Assembly: GCF_026241095.1 (NCBI RefSeq)
Contig: NZ_JAPFGB010000004.1
Span: 283,256-347,255 of the forward strand
Reading direction: 5' to 3'
DNA length: 64,000 nucleotides
Source of the DNA: Saccharopolyspora sp. NFXS83
GTDB lineage: Bacteria; Actinomycetota; Actinomycetes; Mycobacteriales; Pseudonocardiaceae
Shown here: piece by piece, positions 26,074 through 33,630 of the stretch
How the letters are laid out: every line of letters starts with the position of its first letter
Position numbering within the stretch: position 1 is the first letter of the stretch
The notes under the pieces: generated by a model
The model's input: only the letters and a program-made list of their open reading frames with translations
Told to the model about the DNA's origin: nothing
Database searches by the model: none
Program-made: the position numbers and the translations under genes

Positions 26074-27117
26074 ATGACCACTGCTGACCGAACGCACCCG
26101 CAGGACGAAGCCTCCCGAGGCGGAACCCGCCTGGGCAGGCGCGGCTTCCTGGCCGGCGCGACCGGTCTGCTCGCCGCCGGGCTGGCAGGCTGCGCGGGAG
26201 GGTCGCCCACTCCCTCCGGCCAGCCCGCGGGCCCCGGTTTCCCCGTGCGGATCCCGAACAAGTTCGGCACCGCCGAAATCCCCGCCGCCCCCGGCAAGAT
26301 CGTGTCGCTGGGCATCACCGACCACGACGTGCTGCTGCCGCTCGGCATCGTGCCCGCCGGACTCACCCCGTGGGGACCGTGGGAATCGGGAGTCGGCCCG
26401 TGGGTCGAGCCGATGCTGGGCCAGGCGAAGCCGAAGCAGCTCGGCACCGACGTCGACGTCGAGGCCGTGATCACGCTGATGCCCGACCTGATCCTCGGCG
26501 TGCAGAGCGCGTTGACGCAGGACCAGTACAACCGGCTCAGCGCGTTCAAGCCGGTCGTGGCGCAGCCGCCGAAGGCCATCGACTACGGCGTGAACTGGCG
26601 GGTGCAGGCCGAGACCATCGGGCAGGCGCTGGGCAAGAAGGCCGAGGTGGACGAGCTGATCGCCGCCACCCAGGCCCTCATCGACCAGACCCGGCAGGCC
26701 AACCCGCTGTTCGAGGGCCGCACGCACGTCACGGTGCGCACCGACTCCGCGGGCACGTACGCCGCCTACACCAAGCAGGACGCCCGCACCGCGCTGCTGG
26801 AGCAGCTGGGGCTGAAGCTGGCGCCGTCGATCGACGGCATGGACAGCGGCGGCAAGTTCAACGTGAAGGTCAGCAAGGAGCAGGTGTCGCTGCTCGACGC
26901 CGACGTCGTCATCGTCACCACCGCCAAGCCCACGGATGTGGCGGCGGTGAAGGCGGATCCGCTACTGAACAACCTGCCCGCGGCGAAGCGCGGCTCGCTG
27001 CTGCTGCTCGACGACTACGACCTGACGATGGCGCTGGGCTCGGCAACGGTGTCCAGCATCCCGTTCGCGCTGGACAAGTTGACGCCCCAGCTCACCGGGG
27101 CGCTGCAGAAGCTCTGA
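26074..27117 (+). CDS. iron-siderophore ABC transporter substrate-binding lipoprotein
   Basis: A 347-residue FepB/FecB-like periplasmic-type binding protein. A twin-arginine-like start (LGRRGFLAG), hydrophobic core and lipobox AGLAGC (Cys about 42) make it a lipoprotein, probably Tat-exported. The mature part shows the class III binding-protein pattern (IVSLGITDHDVLLPLGIVPAG; a second lobe beginning after a long helix). ATG 26074 has GAAGGA upstream. No permease or ATPase gene is adjacent, so it must work with a transporter encoded elsewhere. The iron box upstream supports the iron role. Confidence 0.92.
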   Translation: MTTADRTHPQDEASRGGTRLGRRGFLAGATGLLAAGLAGCAGGSPTPSGQPAGPGFPVRIPNKFGTAEIPAAPGKIVSLGITDHDVLLPLGIVPAGLTPWGPWESGVGPWVEPMLGQAKPKQLGTDVDVEAVITLMPDLILGVQSALTQDQYNRLSAFKPVVAQPPKAIDYGVNWRVQAETIGQALGKKAEVDELIAATQALIDQTRQANPLFEGRTHVTVRTDSAGTYAAYTKQDARTALLEQLGLKLAPSIDGMDSGGKFNVKVSKEQVSLLDADVVIVTTAKPTDVAAVKADPLLNNLPAAKRGSLLLLDDYDLTMALGSATVSSIPFALDKLTPQLTGALQKL

Positions 27118-27125
27118 GGTCGCGC

Positions 27126-27163
27126 CGCGGACGACTCGGCCCACCGCGGCCGGGTCGTCCGCG
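27126..27163. terminator. bidirectional hairpin between convergent genes
   Basis: Sixteen-base arms (27126-27141 and 27148-27163) with a single G-T wobble and a six-base loop, located between the stop of the siderophore-binding gene and the stop of the DUF5996 gene. Confidence 0.85.
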
Positions 27164-27168
27164 TTCGA

Positions 27169-28110
27169 TCATCGCGGCGACGGGAGCCGGGACGGATCCA
27201 CCTCGAGCAAGGTCCGGTCCCAGTCGCCGTTCTGAGCCGCCGCCGCGTAGGTGGAGCGCAGGAATTCCAGCAGCATCGCGTCCGGATCGTCCGCGGTGCG
27301 CACCGCCTCGTAGGGCAGCACGAACTCGCCGAGGTCCGGGAAGTACGCGGCGTCGGCGGGCCGTACCGGGTGCTCGGCGAACCCGGCGGGTTCCGGGTAG
27401 GCGTAGGAGTAGAACAGCCCTTCGCCGTCGCCTCCCGGCCAGAACCCGCAGCTGCTGAGCTCGTGCGAGTAGCCCTCCACCATCACCTCGTCCGGGCAGT
27501 TCGGCGCACCGCCGGGATGCGGCGGCGCCGGTCTGCCGGAGAACCGGGTGACCGCGAGGTCCATCGCGCCCCAGAAGTAGTGCACCGGACTGACCTTGCC
27601 GAGGAATTCGGCGCGGAACTCCCCGAAAACGCGGTTCGCGGCCACCAGCTGCCGCCACCACAGGTGCGCGCTCGCCGCGTCGTAGGAGGCGTGCGCGGTG
27701 TCCTCGTCGAACGGGATCGCCTGCGCCACCTCGTTCGGCGCGGCGTGGATCGAGGTCGTGAGGTCCAGTTCGTCCAGCGCGGCCATCGTCTCGCGGTAGA
27801 ACAGCGCCACCGGTTTCGGCTCCAGCACCACCTCCCGCTGCCCGCCGTCGGCGGAGCGGATGCGCAGCACGTGGTCGCAGAAGTCGAACTCGGCGTCGAA
27901 GTTCCCGCTGCCGTGCGGCACCGCCGACGTCGTCAGGCCCCGAGGCGACACGTACAGGGCCACTTGCCACCAGTGGTTCATCATCGGCGCCAGCGCCAGC
28001 CGCACCTTGCCGACGATCTGCGTCCACAGCTGCAACGTCTCGCGCGTGTCGGCCCACTCGTCGACCCGCAGCCGTGGCCACCCCACGGCCTCCTGAACCC
28101 GTCCTGTCAT
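27169..28110 (-). CDS. DUF5996 family protein
   Basis: A 313-residue soluble protein of unknown function. Recognisable family features: WTQIVGKVRLALAPMMNHWW near the N-terminus, GLTTSAVPHGSGNFDAEFDF, HLWWRQLVAANRVFGEFRAE, and HYFWGAMDLAVTRFSGRPAP. Trp and His are abundant. No catalytic motif was identified. ATG 28110 has GGGAGGG eight bases upstream. The frame is open for a further 430 bases upstream, but that part is low complexity nearest the gene; see the frame at 28370-28596. Confidence 0.85.
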   Translation of the reverse strand: MTGRVQEAVGWPRLRVDEWADTRETLQLWTQIVGKVRLALAPMMNHWWQVALYVSPRGLTTSAVPHGSGNFDAEFDFCDHVLRIRSADGGQREVVLEPKPVALFYRETMAALDELDLTTSIHAAPNEVAQAIPFDEDTAHASYDAASAHLWWRQLVAANRVFGEFRAEFLGKVSPVHYFWGAMDLAVTRFSGRPAPPHPGGAPNCPDEVMVEGYSHELSSCGFWPGGDGEGLFYSYAYPEPAGFAEHPVRPADAAYFPDLGEFVLPYEAVRTADDPDAMLLEFLRSTYAAAAQNGDWDRTLLEVDPSRLPSPR

Positions 28111-28229
28111 CACGCCCTCCCCCGGTCGCGTCCCACCCATGTTGAGCGCCGCCCCCGGTGAACGCAGCCGCCGCACGTCCCGAAACCGCAGGTCAAACGG
28201 GGGCCGAAGGGCTCTTCCGGTAGCGGCTT

Positions 28230-28299
28230 CCCCGTGCGGTCCGGTGGGGGGACCGCGCGGGGAGACCCACCGGGTGGCGCGGGGCGCGGCGCCACCCGG
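28230..28299. repeat. two adjacent strong hairpins
   Basis: First hairpin: arms 28230-28242 and 28250-28262 (13 bases, one mismatch). Second: perfect 11-base arms CCGGGTGGCGC (28270-28280) and GCGCCACCCGG (28289-28299). They lie 120-190 bases upstream of DUF5996 on its sense side. They may end a transcript coming from the frame at 28370-28596 or form a structured leader. Confidence 0.6.
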
Positions 28300-28369
28300 C
28301 GCACCGGCGCCCGCCGAAGGGAGCGGACGCGGGCACCCTCGCACGCCGTCACTCGGGACCGCAGCTCCA

Positions 28370-28596
28370 TGATTCGCGTGCACGCCATGCAACGGCATTC
28401 CCAGCAGATCGGCGATCTCCTCGGCGTCGGCGAGCCGCGTCTCGCACAGCGCGAGGAAATCGCCGTCCGCCAACGGAATCGCCACATGCACGACCCGCTT
28501 GACCGCCCCCACCACCCCGGCCCGATACCGCACCCGCACGGGGAAGGCGGCGACGAGACCGCCGTTGTTCTTGATCCACGAGCCGTGCCCCCTTGA
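28370..28596 (-). other. open coding-like segment without recognisable start
   Basis: On the minus strand, a stretch of about 75 codons reads HGSWIKNNGGLVAAFPV, then RVRYRAGVVGAVKRVVHVAI, then PLADGDFLALCETRLADAEE. It looks like a folded small protein rather than shadow sequence. It is bounded upstream by a TGA at 28597-28599 and has no ATG/GTG before GTG 28539, which would cut off the first part. It runs on in frame into low-complexity sequence and finally into DUF5996. It could be a remnant whose start and stop were lost, or a real gene with an unusual start. The family was not recognised. Confidence 0.35.
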
Positions 28597-28686
28597 TCAG
28601 CTTTACAACGAGGTGGAGGGCCCTCAGAGGCATTACTGATGCATGCAGCTATCTGGACAGGAAGTCACGACTTGCGATGTTCGACA

Positions 28687-28839
28687 TGGCGAGCAGCGCA
28701 GGCACTCCAAGGGCTCGCGCTTGGAGTCGAGCTTCGGAACGCACGGCAAGCCATCGGAATGAGCAGCCGAAAGCTGGCCGAGCTGGTAGATCGCAACGGC
28801 TCCCACCACCAGCCGTTTCATCGTGACGCGGGCAGTTAG
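28687..28839 (+). pseudogene. remnant of an XRE-type helix-turn-helix regulator (N-terminus)
   Basis: The frame reads WRAAQALQGLALGVELRNA then RQAIGMSSRKLAELVDRNGS. This matches the first two helices of XRE/DUF5753 regulators (LG-x-E-L-R-x-x-R-x-x-x-G-M-S-x-R-x-L-A). After NGSHH the sequence is unrelated and stops at 28839, four bases before the end of the LysR gene. A possible start (ATG 28678/28685) is in another frame. It is judged a broken gene. Confidence 0.45.
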
Positions 28840-28842
28840 CCG

Positions 28843-29697
28843 CTAGAGCCCGCAGGCCACGCGTACCAGCGCGGCGACCGCGAGGGAGCGGCTGTGCGAC
28901 GGCCAGGCCAGGTGCGCCGTGGCGGCGGGCGCGTCGGCCAGCGGGACGGCGACGACGTTGCCGGTCAGCTGCGTGCGGGTCGACTCTGGCAGCACAGCGC
29001 AGGCCTTGCCCAGCCCGATGAGCTGGAGCAGCTGTGTTCCGTCGCGGAAGGCCGGGCCGGGTCCGTCCGGGTAGGTGCCGTCGGGGTGCGGCCAGCGCGG
29101 CATCGGCAGGCCGGGAATGTCGGCGACGTCGGCCATCCGCAGCGCCTCCCGCGCGGCGAGCGGGTGCCCGGCCGGGAGCACCACCACTTGGCCTTCCGCG
29201 GCGAGCTCTTCGTGGTCGAGGCCGGTGAACGAGTTGAACGGCACGTGCAGCAGCGCGACATCCGCGCGACCGTCGCGCAACATTCGTTCCGGCTCGCCGA
29301 CACCGCAGTGCACGAGTGCTACTTCAACGGGCACCGCGTCCGCCTCGGCCGAGTAGGCGTCGAGCAACTTGGCCACCAGTTCGCCGAACACGCCCGCCAT
29401 GGTCACCAGCACGAGGCCGGGTCGTCCCGACTCCGACCGTCCGGCGCGGCGGGTGCGGCGTTCGGCGGCGTCCACCGCGTCGAGGGCGTTGCGGCCTTCC
29501 TCCAGCAGCACCGCCCCGGCACCGGTGAGGCTCACGACGCGGCTGGACCGAACGAACAGCGGCGTACCGAGACGGCGTTCGATCTTCTGGACGGTCCGCG
29601 ACAACGCCGGCTGCGCGATGTCGAGCCGCTCCGCCGCGCGCCCGAAATGCAACTCTTCGGCGACGGTGACGAAACACCGCAGTTCCCTTGTCTCCAC
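28843..29697 (-). CDS. LysR-family transcriptional regulator
   Basis: A 284-residue LTTR. The winged HTH covers residues 1-62 (ELRCFVTVAEELHFGRAAERL, AQPALSRTVQKIERRLGTPLF), and a periplasmic-binding-like effector domain covers about 90-284. GTG 29697 places the start four residues before the canonical ELRCF, as usual for the family. It is divergent from an SDR oxidoreductase whose start lies 97 bases away, the common arrangement for an LTTR and its target. Confidence 0.92.
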   Translation of the reverse strand: METRELRCFVTVAEELHFGRAAERLDIAQPALSRTVQKIERRLGTPLFVRSSRVVSLTGAGAVLLEEGRNALDAVDAAERRTRRAGRSESGRPGLVLVTMAGVFGELVAKLLDAYSAEADAVPVEVALVHCGVGEPERMLRDGRADVALLHVPFNSFTGLDHEELAAEGQVVVLPAGHPLAAREALRMADVADIPGLPMPRWPHPDGTYPDGPGPAFRDGTQLLQLIGLGKACAVLPESTRTQLTGNVVAVPLADAPAATAHLAWPSHSRSLAVAALVRVACGL

Positions 29698-29793
29698 GCT
29701 GAACGACGCTACCCGCACCGATAACCCGACGGCATCGATCAGCGCCCGGCCGGCATTGGAAACGGCGACCGGCGAGGACGCAGGATCTTTTCC

Positions 29794-30513
29794 ATGAGCG
29801 GAAAAACCGCGCTGGTCACCGGCGCGAACAAGGGCATCGGTTTCGGGATCGCCAAGGGCTTGGGAACGCTCGGCTGGAGCGTCGGCGTGGGCGCCCGCGA
29901 CGACGCCCGCCGTGCGGACGCGGTGCGGAGGCTGCGGACCGACGGCATCGACGCGTTCGGCGTTCCTCTCGACGTCACGGACGACACGAGCGTGGCCGAC
30001 TCGGCCCGGCTGCTGCGCGAGCGCGGCAGCCTCGACGTCCTGGTCAACAACGCGGGGATCAGCGGCGGGCCGACGCAACTGGCGACCCGGCTGCCCATCG
30101 AGACGATCAGGGCCGCGGTCGAGACGAACGTCTTCGGCGTCATCCGGGTCACCAACGCGCTGCTGCCGCTGCTGCGGGAATCGGCGCACCCGCGGATCGT
30201 CAACATGTCCAGCGGCGTCGGCTCGATTACCCTGCAACAGGACCCCGACGCTCCGACGGGCCCGGTCAGCGCCGCCTACGCGCCGTCCAAGTCGATGCTC
30301 AACGCGGTCACGGTGCAGTACGCCAAGGAACTCGAGGGCACCGGCATCCTCGTCAACGTCTGCTGTCCGGGATTCGTCAACACCGCGATCAACGGCTTCA
30401 GCGGCCACCGGTCCCCCGACGAGGGCGCCGCGATCGCCGTCCGGCTCGCCACCCTCGCCGATGACGGCCCCACCGGCGGGTTCTTCCACGACGACGGCGC
30501 CTACCCGTGGTGA
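29794..30513 (+). CDS. short-chain dehydrogenase/reductase
   Basis: A 239-residue classical SDR. Cofactor motif TGANKGIG (about residues 9-16), NNAG (about 86-89), active-site Ser in MSSGVGS, and YAPSK (Tyr/Lys pair, about 164-168). It resembles plant- and fungus-like carbonyl reductases of the salutaridine-reductase/CBR1-like group, and its substrate is unknown. It is probably controlled by the divergent LysR protein. Confidence 0.92.
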   Translation: MSGKTALVTGANKGIGFGIAKGLGTLGWSVGVGARDDARRADAVRRLRTDGIDAFGVPLDVTDDTSVADSARLLRERGSLDVLVNNAGISGGPTQLATRLPIETIRAAVETNVFGVIRVTNALLPLLRESAHPRIVNMSSGVGSITLQQDPDAPTGPVSAAYAPSKSMLNAVTVQYAKELEGTGILVNVCCPGFVNTAINGFSGHRSPDEGAAIAVRLATLADDGPTGGFFHDDGAYPW

Positions 30514-30567
30514 CCTCATGCCATGCCGGGCCGGACACGTCACGATGCGAACGGCACCATCGCGTTC

Positions 30568-30681
30568 GCGGACCTGCTTGCCGCGGCTGATATCAGCGAC
30601 GGCGTCCGGTCAGTCGAATTCGACGCGGACCTGCTTGCCGCGGCTGATATCAGCGACGGCGTCCGGTCAGTCGAATTCGAC
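30568..30681. repeat. perfect 57-base tandem duplication
   Basis: Two identical 57-base units, 30568-30624 and 30625-30681, with the first six bases of a third unit following. Each unit contains the last codons (V-E-F-D) and stop of the gene at 30667-31011 (minus strand), plus the 12-base palindrome GCTGATATCAGC. The duplication therefore added a second copy of the gene's end and 3' flank. The absence of any difference implies a recent event. Confidence 0.95.
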
Positions 30682-31011
30682 GCGGACCCGCACTTTCCCG
30701 GCCTCGTCCCGGACCGCGAGGGCATGTCCGGTGCGCCGCTCGCCGCCCATTTCGAGGGCGATCGGGGCGCGCTCTGCCAGGAAGTTGCGCCACCAGCGCT
30801 TCTGATCCGGCGCCATCACGTCGATGGTGGCGCCGGATTCGGTGCGCCGGACGGCGACGACCAGTGAGAACTCACTCCCCGAACGCCGTCCTCGGTAGGA
30901 GACGGCCGCCATGCCCGTGCGGCCGACCTCCGACGGCCACCGGGAAAACCTCTTCACCAGCGGCGCGGCGAGCTTGTTGACATAGCGCCCAGCGACGGAA
31001 ATCGCACTCAT
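30667..31011 (-). CDS. small protein, possibly flavin/F420-binding split-barrel type
   Basis: A 114-residue protein starting at ATG 31011 behind GAGGGG. It begins with amphipathic helices (VAGRYVNKLAAPLVKRFSRW). A beta-rich core follows with TGMAAVSYRGRRSGSEFSLV and IDVMAPDQKRWWRNFL. The GRRSG segment followed by strands and a WWRN helix resembles the DUF385/Ddn-like F420-dependent nitroreductase fold, but similarity is weak. The final codons lie in the tandem duplication. It could equally be an unassigned protein. Confidence 0.65.
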   Translation of the reverse strand: MSAISVAGRYVNKLAAPLVKRFSRWPSEVGRTGMAAVSYRGRRSGSEFSLVVAVRRTESGATIDVMAPDQKRWWRNFLAERAPIALEMGGERRTGHALAVRDEAGKVRVRVEFD

Positions 31012-31154
31012 TCGACGGCCCCTCTCTTCCGGCGACGGTGCATCCGCCTCACCCCGCGGAGCGGCCGATCGCGGAAACGCCATCCGCGACCGGCGACGAT
31101 CCACACCGAGCGTACTCGCGCGGCACCGTTCGTTCGAGCACGAAGACCCCGTGA

Positions 31155-31463
31155 TCAGCCATCGGCGACGGCCAGCAGAACTCCGTCCAGGACCGAGGAA
31201 AAGCGGTCCAACGTGTCGGCGCGCAGCGACACGAAGCAGCGGGTGCCTTCGAACCGGCAGTGCACCAATCCCGCTTCCCGCAAGACCTTCATGTGGTGGC
31301 TGAGCGTCGACGGCCCCACCTCCACCGCGAAGTCGTCCCGCTGATGCTCGGCGCGGTCCGCGAGCACCGCCAGGATGCTCAACCGGGCCGGATCGCCCAA
31401 GGCCGCGAAGATCCTCGCAAGCCGGACGTCCTTCAGCTCGGGGTGATCCGGAGTGCGCGCCAT
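31155..31463 (-). CDS. ArsR-family transcriptional regulator
   Basis: A 102-residue winged-helix repressor: RLARIFAALGDPARLSILAVL, then TLSHHMKVLREAGLVHCRFEG with the recognition helix, then a wing and C-terminal dimer helix. There are no ELCVCDL-type metal cysteines, so it is not a classical arsenic/cadmium sensor. The start at ATG 31463 is favoured; an in-frame GTG two codons upstream is possible. It is divergent from a muconolactone-isomerase-like gene with a palindrome between. Confidence 0.9.
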   Translation of the reverse strand: MARTPDHPELKDVRLARIFAALGDPARLSILAVLADRAEHQRDDFAVEVGPSTLSHHMKVLREAGLVHCRFEGTRCFVSLRADTLDRFSSVLDGVLLAVADG

Positions 31464-31483
31464 GTCCACACCTTAACACCCAT

Positions 31484-31504
31484 TCGAAGTTCGACGAACT
31501 TCGA
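31484..31504. promoter_or_regulatory. ArsR operator candidate
   Basis: Near-ideal palindrome: arms TCGAAGTTCG (31484-31493) and CGAACTTCGA (31495-31504) around one central base. It lies 21 bases from the ArsR start and 57 bases from the divergent gene's start. Confidence 0.75.
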
Positions 31505-31561
31505 TATATGGTCGTGCTCCCGGCCGCCGGAAGCGGGCGACCCGAGCAGAAGGAGCACACC

Positions 31562-31846
31562 TTGGAATTCCTCGTCCACGTCAACGTGTCCCGCGTCTTC
31601 GAACTACCCGCCGCCGAACGCGACGACGTGATCCGGCGCGAGCAGGAACGCGGACGCGACCTGCTCGATCGCGGCGTGATCAAGCACTTCTGGACCCTGG
31701 TCGGCAAGCGGGCCAACGTCGGCGTCTGGGTCGCGGCCGACGCCGAGGAACTGCACGCGGTGCTCTCCGACCTGCCGATCTGGCCCTGGGCCGACATCGA
31801 AGTGACACCCCTGATCACCCACCACCTGGTCACCGAGACGAGGTAA
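31562..31846 (+). CDS. muconolactone-isomerase-like protein
   Basis: A 94-residue ferredoxin-like-fold protein of the muconolactone delta-isomerase family: EFLVHVNVSRVFELPAAERD at the N-terminus, RGVIKHFWTLVGKRANVGVW in the centre, and LPIWPWADIEVTPLITHH at the end. TTG 31562 is chosen because AAGGAG stands six bases upstream and the conserved sequence begins at once (L-E-F-L). No beta-ketoadipate genes are near, so it may act on another lactone or be a small inducible protein under ArsR control. Confidence 0.82.
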   Translation: MEFLVHVNVSRVFELPAAERDDVIRREQERGRDLLDRGVIKHFWTLVGKRANVGVWVAADAEELHAVLSDLPIWPWADIEVTPLITHHLVTETR

Positions 31847-31951
31847 CGAGTCCTCCCGGACTCACGTTTCCCGGTGCTCAACGACTTCCCAGCGACAGGT
31901 TCGACGTCGCAAGCGGCCACAGGAGAACCGGTCGCCCCACGAGGAAGCCGT

Positions 31952-31995
31952 TGAGACCCACCTGCTCGAGCCGAAGCCCGAGCAGGTGGGTCTCA
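31952..31995 (+). terminator. strong hairpin with adjoining half-copy E of the dispersed repeat
   Basis: Perfect 17-base arms (31952-31968 and 31979-31995) around a ten-base loop, about 105 bases after the muconolactone-isomerase-like gene. Just upstream, ACGAGGAAGCCGTTGAG (31939-31955) resembles the right arm of the dispersed repeat and runs into the hairpin. The stretch 31996-32223 holds only weakly coding-like frames, and I support no gene there. Confidence 0.75.
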
Positions 31996-32223
31996 CCGAA
32001 TCAGCCGCGAACCGGCACCTTCCGTCGGTACCGTCCCGGCCGGGCGATCAAGAGGAAGCGTCTTGGTGTCGGCGGAACCGGAGCTCGTCGTCGTGGCCGA
32101 ACGCGCGCACAGGTCCGAAGCAGGAACCGGTGCGGTGTGCGCAGCACTGGGCCGTTCCCACCTCTACACCCATCACCGCAGCTGCACGTCGCGGATCTCG
32201 GCCAGCGGGGGAGGTGGGTTTCG

Positions 32224-32421
32224 GTGTTCAGCACCCGCGAACGCCTTGCCGCCGCGCTCGGCGAATGCCACGCGATCACCATGCCCGGTGTGGACTACCT
32301 CGCATTCACCCCGACCGGGATCGGACTCGTGCTCGACCCCGGTGACGCCCACGCCCTGCCCCTGCCTTCGCACCTGCTCGACCAGGCCGCCGCCGCACTC
32401 GGAGTGAACAGATCAGCATGA
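32224..32421 (+). CDS. small protein of type VII secretion-like locus
   Basis: A 65-residue protein from GTG 32224: VFSTRERLAAALGECHAITM and a closing helix LPSHLLDQAAAALG. It is unrecognised by family. A GGGGGAGG stretch lies about 11 bases upstream. Its stop overlaps the ATG of the next gene (ATGA), and together with the following WXG100/EspC-like gene and toxin remnant it forms a typical actinomycete type VII cargo locus. Confidence 0.55.
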   Translation: MFSTRERLAAALGECHAITMPGVDYLAFTPTGIGLVLDPGDAHALPLPSHLLDQAAAALGVNRSA

Positions 32422-32723
32422 GCGGCCACGGCGAAGTCGAAGTCACCCTGACCGCACTGATCAACGCCTCGACGGGCCTCGACCAGGTCATCGAGGACGT
32501 GAGCACCGTCGGCGCCGAAGACATCTCGGACCTCGGCGCCGACGGCGACCACGGCCACGAACAGCTAGCGACAGCCGTGAGCGAATTCGCCGACGCCTGG
32601 GGATACGGCCTGGGCGACCTGATGCGGGACGCCACCGGGCTGAGCGAATCCCTGCACGACTCCGCCGAGACCTACGCCGAGACGGAGAACGTCAACATCG
32701 ACCGGTTCGTGCAGGGGCGGTGA
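32418..32723 (+). CDS. WXG100/EspC-like type VII secretion target
   Basis: A 101-residue all-helical protein. A first helix (VEVTLTALINASTGLDQVIE) and a second (LATAVSEFADAWGYGLGDLM, SESLHDSAETYAETE) flank a short turn, matching the helical hairpin of EspC/WXG100-type secretion partners, with a Trp-containing turn-like WGYG. The C-terminal YAETE corresponds to the usual Y-x-x-x-D/E export signal. Its stop overlaps the GTG start of the broken toxin gene (GTGA), so it was once translated with it and probably pairs with it for export. Confidence 0.7.
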   Translation: MSGHGEVEVTLTALINASTGLDQVIEDVSTVGAEDISDLGADGDHGHEQLATAVSEFADAWGYGLGDLMRDATGLSESLHDSAETYAETENVNIDRFVQGR

Positions 32724-33540
32724 GCACGGCCGAACTCGGAGGCGCCACCGACCCGCGCGCCCTCATTCCCGGCAATCCGGAAACGGTGCGCGGCGAGATC
32801 GCCTGTGCAACCGCTACGCAGCCGGACTCGGCCGTGCCGGAGAGGCGCTTCGGACCCTCGACACCGCCGACTGGCGAGGTGAGGCCGCCGACGCGTTCGA
32901 CGGGCACCCCGTCGACTGGCTCAAAGCTTCCGACGCGTTCCGCGACGCCGCCGACTCCTCACCGGACATGTCGAAGTCCTCGAATGGGCGCGGGACCAAG
33001 CCACCCAAGCGCTCGCCCTGCGGCAGGAAGCCGAAGCCGCCACCGAACGAGCACGAGCCGAACACGGCGCGTTGCCCGCGAACAGCAACGATCCACCGAC
33101 ACCGCCACACCGGCCGCACCCATCCCCTTCACCGACCCCGGTGCCGACAAGCGCGCCGCAGCCCAAGACCTGCTGCATCGCGCCCGTACCCAGCTAGCCG
33201 AAACCGGCGACCGCACCCGCACGGCGGTTCTCGACCTCACCGCGGCGGCACCCGCGCGACCCGGCTTCTGGGGGCAAGCAGGCGAAATCGCCACCGACTC
33301 CGCCTCCGGACCCGGCGACTGGGGAAGCGACCTCGGCGACGTCCTCGGCAACCTCGGCAACATCCCCGCCACTCCGGATTCCACCCCTGGGACCTGTCCG
33401 CGGAAGAAGCCGCGCGCAAACTCCACGACGACGCCACCGAGCAGCTTCGCCACACCAAGCTCCTCGGCCCCGGCCAAGTCTGCTTCTTCGACATCACCGA
33501 GGACGCCCTCCGAAAATACCCGCCGGAAGACATCGACTGA
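32720..33540 (+). pseudogene. frameshifted type VII-secreted polymorphic toxin-like gene
   Basis: Coherent protein similarity runs through three frames. Frame 1 from GTG 32720: STAELGGATDPRALIPGNPE (the usual N-terminus G-D-P-x-x-L-I-P-G-x-P). From about 32800 frame 2: LCNRYAAGLGRAGEALRTLD and WRGEAADAFDGHPVDWLKAS. From about 32958 frame 3: LTGHVEVLEWARDQATQAL plus an EAEAATERARAEHGA helix. From about 33080 frame 1 again: PIPFTDPGADKRAAAQDLLH and PARPGFWGQAGEIA. From about 33385 frame 2: HPWDLSAEEAARKLHDDATE and the end KYPPEDID. No single frame covers the protein. The C-terminal domain is not recognised. At least four shifts make decay more likely than sequencing error. Confidence 0.75.
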
Positions 33541-33566
33541 TCCGGAACAGGACCAGCACACGGCGA

Positions 33567-33616
33567 AACGGCCCGCCCACCCCGGGGCGGATTCGCCGCG
33601 GGGTGAACGGGCCGTT
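33567..33616. terminator. bidirectional hairpin before the dehydrogenase operon end
   Basis: Eighteen-base arms (33567-33584 and 33599-33616) with two mismatches, between the end of the toxin remnant and the end of the E2 gene. It can serve both converging transcripts. Confidence 0.8.
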
Positions 33617-33630
33617 CGGGTGCCGATGCG

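Noticed and set aside
28201..28262. Further copy of the dispersed inverted repeat (TAGCGGCTTCCCCGTGCGG)
   Set aside because: Only the first ten bases agree with the family arm and the pairing partner is different; chance similarity in GC-rich sequence is as likely.
27169..28539. DUF5996 extended to 456 residues
   Set aside because: A good ribosome-binding site precedes ATG 28110, and the sequence just upstream is low complexity with two strong hairpins; the farther coding-like part is listed separately.
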